Assembly (NCBI GenBank): GCA_017552985.1
Contig: JAFZNO010000132.1
Location: 1-64,000, forward strand
Reading direction: 5' to 3'
Source: Lachnospiraceae bacterium
GTDB taxonomy: Bacteria > Bacillota > Clostridia > Lachnospirales > Lachnospiraceae
DNA: 64,000 nt
Position numbers and translations under genes: made by a program. Positions within the stretch are counted from its first letter, which is position 1. Each line of letters starts with the position of its first letter. This document shows positions 43,568 to 52,858 of this stretch, in pieces. Below the pieces are notes generated by a model. The model was not told the origin of the DNA. It did not search any database and saw only the letters and a list, made by a program, of their open reading frames with translations.

Positions 43568-45922
43568 TTATTCTATGGTCTTCGTCCAGTTATCAAACGT
43601 CATGTATTTCTCAATGGATGATCCGCTCATGATTTCTTCTGCAGACTCTGAATATCCCTTGAAGAGTTTAGCAAAAAGGGCGTTGCTGCGAAGCATTGCA
43701 TCCTGCGAGATCATCTTGGAGATCAGCACTTCATCCGACTCGATCACGGCACTAGCGCCATCCAGGTCAATCGTTCCGCCGCTGATGATGGTTCCCTTAA
43801 AGTTCTTGGAAACCTTTACGTCACCGCTCGCGATTACAAGACCGCCGACAACGGCTTTACCGGCGATGGAATCCGGAATGGGATAAACTACGCCGCCCGC
43901 ATTGTTAACCAATGCCAGGAGAATGCCGGAATCCTCATCGCTTTCACGTTCCTTCCAGCTCTTTTCAAACTTTGTACTATCCGTTAACTCACTTGCATGA
44001 TCAGTAAAGAATCCAGCCCACTGTGCATCATCGATCAGGTTGTGATATAAGGTCGGATCCGTATCCTGCAATCTAACGTTGCCAGCCATGGAAGAATCGT
44101 TCTTGTCTTCCAAGGTCAAAACGAGAGATTTGTAACGAATTGCGTGATCCTTTGCAAATTCAAAGTAAGTTTCGCCCTGTCCCCAATAACCGCCGGGAAT
44201 GTTCCACTTAGCCGTTACCAGATTTCCGGCACCGTCACTGAACAAATAATCTCCGCGCATCACGGCGTTGTTGGAAGTTCTGATCTGCAAAGAATAATGA
44301 TCTACGGTTGTAGTACCTCCGCCATCAAGATTGATCGTCACGGTTCTGGGCGTCGTGCTAACGTATCTCTTCGCCTTTTCCATCATCGAGATCTGCTTGC
44401 TGTTAAAATACTCATAGTAGAAATTATTAGCTGCCTGATCACTCTGGAACTTCAAATAATAAGCAGTTACTTCATTGCCGTCCCTGTCTTTGTAATGATA
44501 TTCCGTAACACCGTTTCCGGTCACGTATTGGTCTACGTTGGCAACGCCGGAATAATTCTCATAGGCGTCAAGGTTCAAAACACCGCCGACAACGCAATCA
44601 TTCGGTACGTAATAAGCAATCTGATTGGACTTTACGGAAATCGTCTCGCCCATCAAAATGTCATTTGCGCCGGAGGAAACGTTCTTGTTTCTTCCGATAA
44701 AGGTACGGCCATATATCATAAGGCTGGTCAAGTCGTTAACGTCGATCATGGCATTCTTTCCATTGATCATGAAAGCGCTGGAATATGAAGAATCATTTGT
44801 AGCCGCAACGCTGTCATAATTCTCTTGGAAGTTGTAGCCATAATAAGCTCCGTTCAGCAATACAACGGAATCATTGCCGTCAACGCAAAGGTCATCTGCA
44901 ATGTAGCTGTCGCCGGAAACATATAACTTTGCGCCGGTTCCGCCACTCAAAGTTTTATAGTTCCTAGCCCAGATCTGCGTGTAGCTGGCATTGTCCGGGT
45001 TTCCAATCTGCAATACTTTCGTGTTACTGCTACTGGAATAAGTTGCGATGTCACCTCTGGTAACAATCTTCTTTCCAATAAACTTTCCGCTCTTGTCAAG
45101 GTTACACAAAATGCCATCTTCTCCGGCATATACGTTTCCGTCTACGGTTACGTTATCCGTCGTAAGCACGATCTGCTTGTCGGCGATCAGGCTGTAACGC
45201 ATGAACTCTTTTACCACGTTGCTGCCGTCAAGATTAATGTCCGGGGTATGGAAAACGAGATCCGTCTGAACCTTCGTAACGTTTCCAAAGTCATCTTCTG
45301 CATGAACGCAAACGTTGCTCAAAGTGAAAGTTCCGTTCGCGTAATCCGCATAATAGAAGCAATTCACGCCACAATCCGTTTCCGTTGAATGCGCCGTAAA
45401 GGAAAAACCATATTTTCCGCCGTCAGCGGGCAACGTCTTCAGATCAGCGGGTACCACGTCGTTAACTCCGGCATTCACGGCATCGTAAATCAAGCTCGTT
45501 ATTGATGAAAGCTTGTAATATCCAACTTCATATACAACTTGTTCGTCAACTTTTTTCTGGCTGGGATTGGGACTGTCCGCACCAAATGCTGCGATCATCC
45601 TGTCAAGATAAGCCTTTGAAAAAGCCTGCTTGAGTCCAACTTCAGACTGGGAAACCGTCTTATACATGGCAAGCATGTCATTAAAAGCTTCCTGCAACTG
45701 TTTTGCGGACTTCACGTTGATCTGGTTTGTTAAATAACCCATGAAATCTTCAGCGCTATAGAAGTTCTTCTTTCCCTGCCGTTCAACTTCTTTCATCTGT
45801 AGGTTTGTAATGGTGAGCTGCATTACCACCGAACCCATCACGCCTACAACAACAATAGCGATCAACACTGCAATCAGTGATGCACCTCTGTTATTTGATT
45901 TTAGGCCTCTGATCATCTTCAT
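43568..45922 (-). CDS. Large minor pilin, PilX/GspK-like, lacking Glu5
   Basis: 784 residues. The N-terminus has a prepilin-like site KSNNRG before ASLIAVLIAIVVVGVMGSVV, but the fifth mature residue is Ala where almost all pilins have Glu. Among pseudopilins this loss is the mark of GspK, which caps the tip. The MKEVERQGKKNFYSAED stretch fits PilX. The body is far larger than PilX (about 200) and contains repetitive hydrophobic-strand segments (TVDGNVYAGEDGI, LYVSGDSYIADDL, GLVIASGDVKVSKNFKGTII) suggestive of a beta-helix. Role as tip cap or adhesin scaffold is inferred. Confidence 0.75.
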   Translation of the reverse strand: MKMIRGLKSNNRGASLIAVLIAIVVVGVMGSVVMQLTITNLQMKEVERQGKKNFYSAEDFMGYLTNQINVKSAKQLQEAFNDMLAMYKTVSQSEVGLKQAFSKAYLDRMIAAFGADSPNPSQKKVDEQVVYEVGYYKLSSITSLIYDAVNAGVNDVVPADLKTLPADGGKYGFSFTAHSTETDCGVNCFYYADYANGTFTLSNVCVHAEDDFGNVTKVQTDLVFHTPDINLDGSNVVKEFMRYSLIADKQIVLTTDNVTVDGNVYAGEDGILCNLDKSGKFIGKKIVTRGDIATYSSSSNTKVLQIGNPDNASYTQIWARNYKTLSGGTGAKLYVSGDSYIADDLCVDGNDSVVLLNGAYYGYNFQENYDSVAATNDSSYSSAFMINGKNAMIDVNDLTSLMIYGRTFIGRNKNVSSGANDILMGETISVKSNQIAYYVPNDCVVGGVLNLDAYENYSGVANVDQYVTGNGVTEYHYKDRDGNEVTAYYLKFQSDQAANNFYYEYFNSKQISMMEKAKRYVSTTPRTVTINLDGGGTTTVDHYSLQIRTSNNAVMRGDYLFSDGAGNLVTAKWNIPGGYWGQGETYFEFAKDHAIRYKSLVLTLEDKNDSSMAGNVRLQDTDPTLYHNLIDDAQWAGFFTDHASELTDSTKFEKSWKERESDEDSGILLALVNNAGGVVYPIPDSIAGKAVVGGLVIASGDVKVSKNFKGTIISGGTIDLDGASAVIESDEVLISKMISQDAMLRSNALFAKLFKGYSESAEEIMSGSSIEKYMTFDNWTKTIE

Positions 45923-45952
45923 AAGAACCTCCTGCGTGCTATAAGCTTACGT

Positions 45953-47389
45953 TTACTCTACTTTTGTCGACTTCAATTCAATCAACGGATCTTCGTGATC
46001 ATCATATGCTTTCTTGTTTCTATACACCTTAATCTCTACGTCAAATACGCGAACCGGGATTCCCTCGCCAGTCAATGCCTTCACGTCAACGTCGTCCCTG
46101 GTACCTCCGTCCACAATTGCGAATTCTTCTGGATCCGTGTATTCCGCATTCAGATTATGGAATTCAAAATTGGTAGCTTCCAAATTGCCGTGCACCGTAA
46201 GGGCATCCGTTATGTTCATAAAACTTACTCGAAGGGAATAGCCTCCGGGGCCAGGCGTTGCCGTAGGAATCACAGTAGGCGCCGTGGTCGGTGTTGCAGC
46301 GGGATCTACGGTAGGCGTTACCGTAGGAGTGGTCGTTACCAAAGGATTAGGCGTTCCAGCCACTGCCACGTCATCTTGAACAATAAATCTGAAATCCGGA
46401 TACTCTCCGGGAGCTCCGCCTTCTACGTCCCAATTGATCACGATGTCGTCAAAGTCAGGTCTAAACTTGTTGAACATCAGATATACGCCTTCGAGGTTTT
46501 GAACGTTCGTCTCAACCAAGTCAGGTGAAGTTCTGGACAGCTTTCCGGTTCCGTCGCCGTAAACGTCATCGCAGAAATACACGTAATTCGACTTAACGTT
46601 GTAATAGGTGTCTCCCGTGTGCTTCGTAACCGTAACGTAGATGATTCTCTTCATCTGTGCCTTGATCTCATCCTCAGTAAGGATTCTGGGATCCGGACCA
46701 GGCGTCGTGGTCGGGCCAGGTACGGGCGTAATGTAAATCAGTCCGTTCGGAGTAGAGGATGGCGTAGCGCTCGCATTAATTATAACCGCGCCGCTGTATG
46801 CCAGGTAATAGTTCAAATTAGCAGTTTCGAAAAACGTTAACGCATCTGCCTCTTCTGCTCTTTCTGCAATTACCACGTTTCTGGAATCGTCAATGCCAAG
46901 AATGGCGGGGCTGCTAACGGAAGCAGCATCCGTCGTGCACTGGAAGGAAGCTTCCATGTAATACTTGCCGGATCTCTGATCCACGTAACGGTAAATCAGT
47001 TTTTCCGGTGCAGCGTCCGTTCCAGTCGCTCCTGAAGAATAGAAATTGGCAGGAACAATTACGGTAGGCGTAGCCGAAGCACCAGCATAACCGCCAAACA
47101 TGGTGATCAGTTCAGGTGCCAGATTGTAAGTCGTCGGCGGAACGGTGGCTCCGGGAGCTGCAGTTGCCGCAGTAACGGGCTTTACGATCTTCTTCTGCGC
47201 CCTAATGGTCTCCATGGTCTCCTGTGCGATCAGCGTGGCTTTCTGTTTTTCAGCCGTTTGAGCCGCATATCTGAGGGAATCCGAAAAATATTTCATTAAA
47301 GGCACTGAAATCAAGGCCAAGATTGCGATGGACAGCATAATCTCAACCAAGGTAAAGCCCTTGTCATTCATTTTTCGCATTCTACTCAT
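45953..47389 (-). CDS. Minor pilin, PilV/GspI-like, with Pro/Thr-rich linkers
   Basis: About 478 residues. Leader MRKMNDKG is cleaved before FTLVEIMLSIAILALISVPLM, with Glu5. TAEKQKATLIAQETMETIRAQ after the helix is typical of PilV/GspI. It is two to three times the usual length, enlarged by three Pro/Thr-rich stretches (for example TPVPGPTTTPGPDP) and beta-rich inserts. GGAGG lies 8 bases before the ATG at 47389; the reading frame also opens at a TTG within the Shine-Dalgarno, rejected. Confidence 0.82.
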   Translation of the reverse strand: MSRMRKMNDKGFTLVEIMLSIAILALISVPLMKYFSDSLRYAAQTAEKQKATLIAQETMETIRAQKKIVKPVTAATAAPGATVPPTTYNLAPELITMFGGYAGASATPTVIVPANFYSSGATGTDAAPEKLIYRYVDQRSGKYYMEASFQCTTDAASVSSPAILGIDDSRNVVIAERAEEADALTFFETANLNYYLAYSGAVIINASATPSSTPNGLIYITPVPGPTTTPGPDPRILTEDEIKAQMKRIIYVTVTKHTGDTYYNVKSNYVYFCDDVYGDGTGKLSRTSPDLVETNVQNLEGVYLMFNKFRPDFDDIVINWDVEGGAPGEYPDFRFIVQDDVAVAGTPNPLVTTTPTVTPTVDPAATPTTAPTVIPTATPGPGGYSLRVSFMNITDALTVHGNLEATNFEFHNLNAEYTDPEEFAIVDGGTRDDVDVKALTGEGIPVRVFDVEIKVYRNKKAYDDHEDPLIELKSTKVE

Positions 47390-47465
47390 ATCCGTTTCCT
47401 CCAAAAGAGTTTAATCTCATTCTAGTCTCCAAATATTATATCGGACAGTTTTCACAAACTTTTAT

Positions 47466-47495
47466 AGGGCCGCCTTTAAATTTATTGGCGGCCCT
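47466..47495 (-). terminator. Terminator-like hairpin between pilO and the minor pilins
   Basis: Perfect 9-base GC-rich arms AGGGCCGCC (47466-47474) and GGCGGCCCT (47487-47495), followed on the minus strand by ATAAAAGTTTG rather than a clean T-tract. A TATAAT box lies at 47435-47440 just downstream, without a good -35. It may attenuate or process the transcript between the assembly genes and the minor pilins, or restart it. Confidence 0.55.
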
Positions 47496-47503
47496 AACAA
47501 AAA

Positions 47504-48205
47504 TTATTGTTGCAGTGCTTCTCCCATCTGCTCCAGCTGTTCCTCTAAGTCTTTTTGAGGGGAACGATCTCCGTAATAGAAGATGCCGGCCTTTCCGGAA
47601 GGAATGTCTGTGGGCGGGAACTCCTCATATTTCTTCTCGGAGTTCTCCAGATAATACATCTTGTAATTCAAGGTACCCTTCAGGCCTCCAGTTATCTCAT
47701 CCCATGAAACGTTGATCACGGGCAACGTGGATCTGTCAGGGAAATCAGCGATGTAAGCTAAAAGCTGCTTAAACTGATCGTAATCAGAGCCAAAGGAAAT
47801 CGTCAGCAAATCATATTTGCCGGCCGGAGGGTTGTCTCCGCTAAAGCTCTGGGCATGGTTTCTAAGCTTAAAAGAAATGGAAGATACGTCAAAGTTTACA
47901 ATGTCCTGAGCCTGCTGAACAAGATAAATTCCCTTTTCCTGAGGAATGGCACTGGGATACTTCTTCTTTACGTTCTCGATTCCCGTCTTATATTCCTCGG
48001 TCTGTCTCTCCGTCTCTGCCTTCTTGGCAACCATTCCCTCAAGGTTATTTTTCTTTGCTTCATCCTGTACGTTGCTTGCCTCGATCGCAGCCGCTGCTTC
48101 ATTCAATTTGGTGAAACCAAGAAAATATGCAGCTGCCAAAATACCAATTGCAAGAACGATAAACAATAACTTTTTCTCTGAATCCGTTATGCTCAATTTT
48201 TTCAT
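47504..48205 (-). CDS. pilO: Type IV pilus alignment protein PilO
   Basis: 233 residues, a bitopic membrane protein: cytoplasmic KKLSITDSEKK, membrane segment at residues 12-31, a coiled-coil of about 70 residues, then an alpha/beta domain. This is the PilO layout. It would pair with the PilN part of the upstream PilMN fusion to align the inner-membrane platform. It ends just before a GC-rich hairpin. AGGAGATAACAGC precedes the ATG. Confidence 0.85.
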   Translation of the reverse strand: MKKLSITDSEKKLLFIVLAIGILAAAYFLGFTKLNEAAAAIEASNVQDEAKKNNLEGMVAKKAETERQTEEYKTGIENVKKKYPSAIPQEKGIYLVQQAQDIVNFDVSSISFKLRNHAQSFSGDNPPAGKYDLLTISFGSDYDQFKQLLAYIADFPDRSTLPVINVSWDEITGGLKGTLNYKMYYLENSEKKYEEFPPTDIPSGKAGIFYYGDRSPQKDLEEQLEQMGEALQQ

Positions 48206-48227
48206 GCTGTTATCTCCTTATCACTCT

Positions 48228-50036
48228 TTATTGCGCAATGGTCTCAACTACGGGATCGATCAAGTCAAACGTAAGCGTGTAGAACCAGGATCCGTAAGGA
48301 TCTTCACCATAGCCGTAAACCTTTTCAGGCTCAGCTCCTTCCTCACCTTCGCCCTCGCCCTCGTTCGTGACGATCTGCTGCGTTACTTCCTCTTCGCCCT
48401 CGCCCACAATCTCAGTTCCGGGCATTACGTACAGACCTGCTTCTATGTCTTTCTTTCTGGTTTCTTCATCGATCTCTCGAGTGATGTTGTTGATGTTCAG
48501 GTTTGCAATATAATTTAAGTCACGCATGTTAAGAAGCATCTGTGCAACCGTCATCTTCATGTCACTCTCCATGGTCATTGCAACGTGGCCATCCGAGATG
48601 TTCATGTTCCTAACCTTTACGTAAGTAGGGAACTTCACTTCCAGATCAAGGATCAGCTGATATACCTTCTCGTTTTGCGTATTAGTTAATCTATCAAAGG
48701 AATCGTATTCGTTGTAACGGTTTCTGTAGAAAATGTTCTCTTCATAAACCTTTTCGATCGGCGAAAGTTCTTCAATACGTGCCCTCAACGCCTTCTGGGT
48801 CTGCTCTGCCTTCGTTTTCCTAACGTATGCGGTACCAACCAAAGCAAGGCTGGCCAATACGGAAACAACGAATACGCCGGAAGCAATCTTCGTAGTGTTT
48901 CTCTTGCTTGCCTTGTCAGCCAACTCCTTGGGAGTGATGTTCATGGGCTCAATTACGGCACCCATGATGGAAAGAAGGCCAAGGCTCTCTCCTGCAACCA
49001 GTCCGCTTGCCGCCGTTCTCTTATCCATCTTAACGAGGGACAGGTAGTCGCCTTTTTCAACTTCGATGTTGATCTTGGAGTCGAAGCTCTTGATCATGCC
49101 CTGAATGCGCATGCCGTCGCCGATCAGGTGCAGCGTGCCGCGAAGGGGCGTCTTATACTGGTTCTGATAGAACTCCAATGCAGATACCACGATCCTTACG
49201 TGATAATCCATGGATTCCTTTACTGCCTCATATGCCTGCTGAAGTGCATATAATCTTTCCTCGGGATCTGCGATCACGCTGTCAGGGAACGCTTCTGCCT
49301 TGGGCTTGTCCCTGGTAACGTTATTTGCGCACAAGAACTCAAACGCCTGCTGATCCTCTTTCAATCCGAGCACCGGATGATCCATGGCTGCCACGATCGT
49401 GGAGTCATAGCCGTGAGGAGCCACGCGCTGGAATACAAGCTTATTATCCTTTACGATGGAAACGATCGTGGAACGCTCCTCGAGCTGAACGATCACGGAG
49501 TCCTCGATAAAGTTCTTTGCAATGAACTGCATTGCACAGTTGCCCATATACTCAAAGGTCTCAATTTCAAGACCGCAGAGCTCTGCGAACTGTACGTAGT
49601 TGGAAAGCAGGTTGTCAGGAACCGCAAGAAGCAAAAGTTTCATCTGCTGCTTTGGGTCACCGTCAAGCATTCCCATCTTAGCATAGCTGATGGTATAGCT
49701 TGCAATGTCCATGGGGAAATTCTCTCTTGCCTGCTCCATGGCGAGGGTTTTCAGCTGTCTGCCGCTTACCTTCGGGATCATGACTTCCCTGGAGACTACC
49801 TTTGCTGAGTTGATGGAGAAAATAACCTTTCTCTCAGAGATCTTACGCTTGGAAAGCTCCGCACGAAGCTGATTGGCAAGACTCTCTCTCTCACGGATGT
49901 AACCATCCTCCACGGAATTGTCCGGGGAGCGGAAGGTAAATACGTCGAGTACTCTGGGATGCTTTACCCCGTACTCCATCAGTGCTACCTTTGTCCACCA
50001 GATACCAGTCTGGATACTTAAAACTTTTTTCGCCAT
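48228..50036 (-). CDS. pilM: PilM-PilN fusion protein
   Basis: 602 residues. Residues 1-340 are an actin-like PilM (VLSIQTGIWWTKVALME, VIQLEERSTIVSIV, LHLIGDGMRIQGM). After a linker with the PilN-type segment, a membrane span lies at about 375-395, followed by a coiled-coil (KAEQTQKALRARIEEL) and an alpha/beta PilN domain with NLNINNITRE. The C-terminal region has a Gly/Glu-rich acidic insert. PilM-PilN fusions are known from clostridial pilus loci. A roughly 100-base structured gap separates it from pilD. Confidence 0.88.
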   Translation of the reverse strand: MAKKVLSIQTGIWWTKVALMEYGVKHPRVLDVFTFRSPDNSVEDGYIRERESLANQLRAELSKRKISERKVIFSINSAKVVSREVMIPKVSGRQLKTLAMEQARENFPMDIASYTISYAKMGMLDGDPKQQMKLLLLAVPDNLLSNYVQFAELCGLEIETFEYMGNCAMQFIAKNFIEDSVIVQLEERSTIVSIVKDNKLVFQRVAPHGYDSTIVAAMDHPVLGLKEDQQAFEFLCANNVTRDKPKAEAFPDSVIADPEERLYALQQAYEAVKESMDYHVRIVVSALEFYQNQYKTPLRGTLHLIGDGMRIQGMIKSFDSKINIEVEKGDYLSLVKMDKRTAASGLVAGESLGLLSIMGAVIEPMNITPKELADKASKRNTTKIASGVFVVSVLASLALVGTAYVRKTKAEQTQKALRARIEELSPIEKVYEENIFYRNRYNEYDSFDRLTNTQNEKVYQLILDLEVKFPTYVKVRNMNISDGHVAMTMESDMKMTVAQMLLNMRDLNYIANLNINNITREIDEETRKKDIEAGLYVMPGTEIVGEGEEEVTQQIVTNEGEGEGEEGAEPEKVYGYGEDPYGSWFYTLTFDLIDPVVETIAQ

Positions 50037-50064
50037 AGATGTATTCTCCTTTATGTTTTGTGCC

Positions 50065-50126
50065 TTCCTTTTCTCATTTCCTAAATGAGCAAGATCCCCA
50101 CCCTCTTTAGGAGATCAGAAAAGGAA
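50065..50126 (-). promoter_or_regulatory. Structured intercistronic region with alternative hairpins (pilD-pilMN)
   Basis: Two mutually exclusive foldings are possible. Fold A pairs TTCCTTTTCT (50065-50074) with AGAAAAGGAA (50117-50126) and TCCTAAA (50079-50085) with TTTAGGA (50106-50112). Fold B is the local hairpin CTCATTT (50073-50079) with AAATGAG (50083-50089). All arms are perfect. There is no T-tract after either, so RNA processing, stability or translational control is more likely than termination. Confidence 0.5.
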
Positions 50127-50140
50127 AAAACAAATTTCCT

Positions 50141-50896
50141 TTATAGTCCCATCAGACCTAAATACCATGCGATCATTTGATCTCCCCAAAGCGCACACAG
50201 GTAAGATCCGATGCAAAGATATGGTCCCATCGCCAAAACGCGTTCCGCCTTGGAAATTTTCATCCTGGTTACGTGACATACGGAACCAATGATGCAGCCC
50301 AAAAGAAATGCCAAGATAACTTTCTGCCATCCAAGAATCAGGCCAACGGCCGCCATCAGCTTTACGTCGCCGCCGCCAATGGCCGCGCCCTTTGACAATG
50401 CGTAGAGCAAATACAAAATAAAACCAATAATCGCAAACCCAAGAACCCGGTTTAAAATACTTGAAAAATCTAAAACGCACATAAGGATTCCAATCCCTCC
50501 CACGAATACGTTGCAGGGCAATGGAATCTCTAAAGTGTTTTCGTCTACGGTGCTTATTACCAAAAAGGCAGACGTCATAAGGCAATAGAGAAGGCTATCA
50601 ACGTTTACACCGTTCGCCATGATAACGATCACGTATAATATGCCATTCATCAGCTCCACAAAGGGAAACCTTTTATTTGCCTTCGCTCCGCAGGAGCGGC
50701 ATCTGCCTTTTAGTAATAAGAATGATACTGCGGAGATTTTATCATACCACTTTGGCTCTGTCTTGCATGCCTTACAGAAGTACTGATTCTCACTTTGCAA
50801 CTTCTTCAAAAAGTAACTGATCAAAGAATTTGCAAGAATTCCAACCATCATTCCGATCAAACACGTAAGAATTATTTTCAGAGCCAAAGTAGTCAT
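50141..50896 (-). CDS. pilD: Prepilin leader peptidase (A24 family)
   Basis: 251 residues, polytopic. The first catalytic Asp is in STVDENTLEIPL and the second in the GGGDVKLM motif, the GxGD signature of prepilin peptidases. The N-terminal cytoplasmic loop keeps the zinc-type Cys pairs (CKAC and CRSCGA). It should cleave PilA and the four minor pilins encoded around it, and N-methylate them if the methyltransferase part is active. Confidence 0.93.
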   Translation of the reverse strand: MTTLALKIILTCLIGMMVGILANSLISYFLKKLQSENQYFCKACKTEPKWYDKISAVSFLLLKGRCRSCGAKANKRFPFVELMNGILYVIVIMANGVNVDSLLYCLMTSAFLVISTVDENTLEIPLPCNVFVGGIGILMCVLDFSSILNRVLGFAIIGFILYLLYALSKGAAIGGGDVKLMAAVGLILGWQKVILAFLLGCIIGSVCHVTRMKISKAERVLAMGPYLCIGSYLCALWGDQMIAWYLGLMGL

Positions 50897-50929
50897 GTTT
50901 TATCTCCAAGAAGCAATTAGCTCAACAAA

Positions 50930-51421
50930 TTACTTGTTCTCGATGGGATCGAAGTCAGATACAAGTGCCTTTGCGTATACGGAAGTATCAACGCTCTTAA
51001 CCTCGGTAACAACCTGGCCGTTTGCACCATTGATGGTGATCTCAACCTTGCTAATAGCCTTACCAGACTTGGAAGACATGTTGTTCTGGAAGCTGTAGGT
51101 GGTAACTGCGGAAAGGTCGGTCAGATCCTTGAAGGTCTTCTCGATCTTAGCGGAACCAGCGTTGCCGCTCGTCTCTTTGATCTGAGTGGTGGAAACTTCG
51201 ATTACGTAGGACTTGGTTGCATCCAGGTTGCCAGCTTCGGTGGAGTATGCAGATACAGCTGCGGTATTCCAAGCGCTGAGGATCTGAACGTCCTTAGCCT
51301 TTCTGGAGTTCTCAAGGTAAGGAATAACCTGAGTACCAACTACGCCAACCAGAATTGCCATAATAGCAATAACGATGATCAGCTCAACCAGCGAGAAACC
51401 TTTGTTGTTTAACTTTTTCAT
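50930..51421 (-). CDS. pilA: Major type IV pilin
   Basis: About 163 residues. A short leader MKKLNNKG precedes FSLVELIIVIAIMAILVGVVG, with Glu5 and the long hydrophobic alpha-1 helix. The C-terminal globular part is small and has no Cys. The ATG at 51421 lies 9 bases after AAGGAGG; an in-frame ATG at 51430 would abut the Shine-Dalgarno and is rejected. It has the simplest, most compact architecture of the five pilins, consistent with being the main subunit. Confidence 0.92.
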   Translation of the reverse strand: MKKLNNKGFSLVELIIVIAIMAILVGVVGTQVIPYLENSRKAKDVQILSAWNTAAVSAYSTEAGNLDATKSYVIEVSTTQIKETSGNAGSAKIEKTFKDLTDLSAVTTYSFQNNMSSKSGKAISKVEITINGANGQVVTEVKSVDTSVYAKALVSDFDPIENK

Positions 51422-51508
51422 TTGAATCATCCTCCTTGGAAATTAAATTGTTTATTATCATCAAACCCGTTCATGGCCCGGGCAAGATAACCAAAATTGA
51501 TTTGCGCT

Positions 51509-52717
51509 TTAACCAAGAGCGCTGTACAAGCTGAACATAGGCATAAGCACTGCCAAGATAATGGGAACCACGGTTCCGGCCATTACGATGATGATCAGAG
51601 GCTCCATTGCCGCAACCAAAGCTTCGGTTGCAATCTCCACTTCTTCATCATAATAATCTGCGATCTTCGAAAGCATTTCCTCCAAGCTACCGGTTTCCTC
51701 ACCGATCTTAACCATCTGAGGAACCATGATGGGGAATACTTCTGCTTCCATCAAAGGTACGGAAAGCGGGAAACCTTGCGTAACGTCCTCTTCCGCCTTA
51801 AACATCGCTCTTCTAACGACTTCATTCGTCATGATCTTACCAGTGATGTGGATGGCTTCTACCAGAGCCATACCAGAGGAGATCAGCGTACTCAGCGTAC
51901 GGGTAAGTCTAGCTGATGCAGATTTTACGGTAAGGTTACCGAACAGTGGTGCGTGTAACATAACCTTTCCGAAGAACAATGCTCCTCTTTCCGTTTTCTT
52001 AAATGCCTTTAAGAAAACTATGATCGCTGCAATGACGATCAATCCGACCCACCAGTAGTTGACAATGAAATCACTGACTGCCATAACCGCCTTCGTGATG
52101 CCAGGGAGCTCAGCTCCAATGTCATCAAAGGTCGAAGTGAACTGTGGTACGATGACCGTCATCATCAAGATAACGACGCCAACGATAACACAGATCAAGA
52201 TAATCGGGTAAACCATGGACTTTGCTACCAAAGCCTTTAAGTGAGCGTCTTTTTCAAAGTGAGTGGAAAGTCTTGCGAAGGAAGTTTCCAGGGAGCCGGA
52301 AGCCTCACCTGCGTTTGCCATCTGAACCATCATTTCGGGGAAGAACTTCGGATGCTTACCAAATGCACTCGAAAGCGTTTCACCCTTTTGCACGTCGTCG
52401 TGCACTTCTTCGATCACGGCCTTAAATCTCTTATTCTCCGTCTGTTCCGCCAACATCCCGAGTGCTTCGATGATCGTAACGCCGGCTGCCAAGATGGATT
52501 TGAACATGTTGCAGAAAACGGCAAGCTCTTTGGGTTTTACGGGTGCGCCAATCTGAATGTCGATTTCCTTATCGAGGGCACCTGCCATACCGATGGATAC
52601 TAGAGTGCTTCCGTCGGTCTTTAGGGTTTGTCTCGCGGTCATCTCATCGTTGGCATCAATCGTACCTCTTTTATGTTTGCCTGTGGGGTCGATGATCTCA
52701 TACTTGTAAGTAGCCAT
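51509..52717 (-). CDS. pilC: Type IV pilus platform protein PilC
   Basis: 402 residues with two T2SSF repeats, each with its membrane segments, and the characteristic FCNMFKSILAAGVTIIEAL and VKIGEETGSLEEMLSKIADYYDEEVE motifs. It is the inner-membrane platform on which PilB and PilT act. A 140-base gap separates it from pilT. Confidence 0.93.
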   Translation of the reverse strand: MATYKYEIIDPTGKHKRGTIDANDEMTARQTLKTDGSTLVSIGMAGALDKEIDIQIGAPVKPKELAVFCNMFKSILAAGVTIIEALGMLAEQTENKRFKAVIEEVHDDVQKGETLSSAFGKHPKFFPEMMVQMANAGEASGSLETSFARLSTHFEKDAHLKALVAKSMVYPIILICVIVGVVILMMTVIVPQFTSTFDDIGAELPGITKAVMAVSDFIVNYWWVGLIVIAAIIVFLKAFKKTERGALFFGKVMLHAPLFGNLTVKSASARLTRTLSTLISSGMALVEAIHITGKIMTNEVVRRAMFKAEEDVTQGFPLSVPLMEAEVFPIMVPQMVKIGEETGSLEEMLSKIADYYDEEVEIATEALVAAMEPLIIIVMAGTVVPIILAVLMPMFSLYSALG

Positions 52718-52858
52718 TCCAGTTCATCCTTTCAAGCTGTTACCCCTTCAAAATCTATATCGGTTCATCCAGGGAAGTATTTTAGGGATTATTTACAATT
52801 TCTTAACAAAAATTCCAAATTTTTGTAACCATTTGTCCAAACAAATGAGTAAATCGAT

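Noticed and set aside
50115-50585. Second minus-strand frame overlapping pilD
   Set aside because: Out of frame with pilD, which has clear GxGD peptidase motifs.
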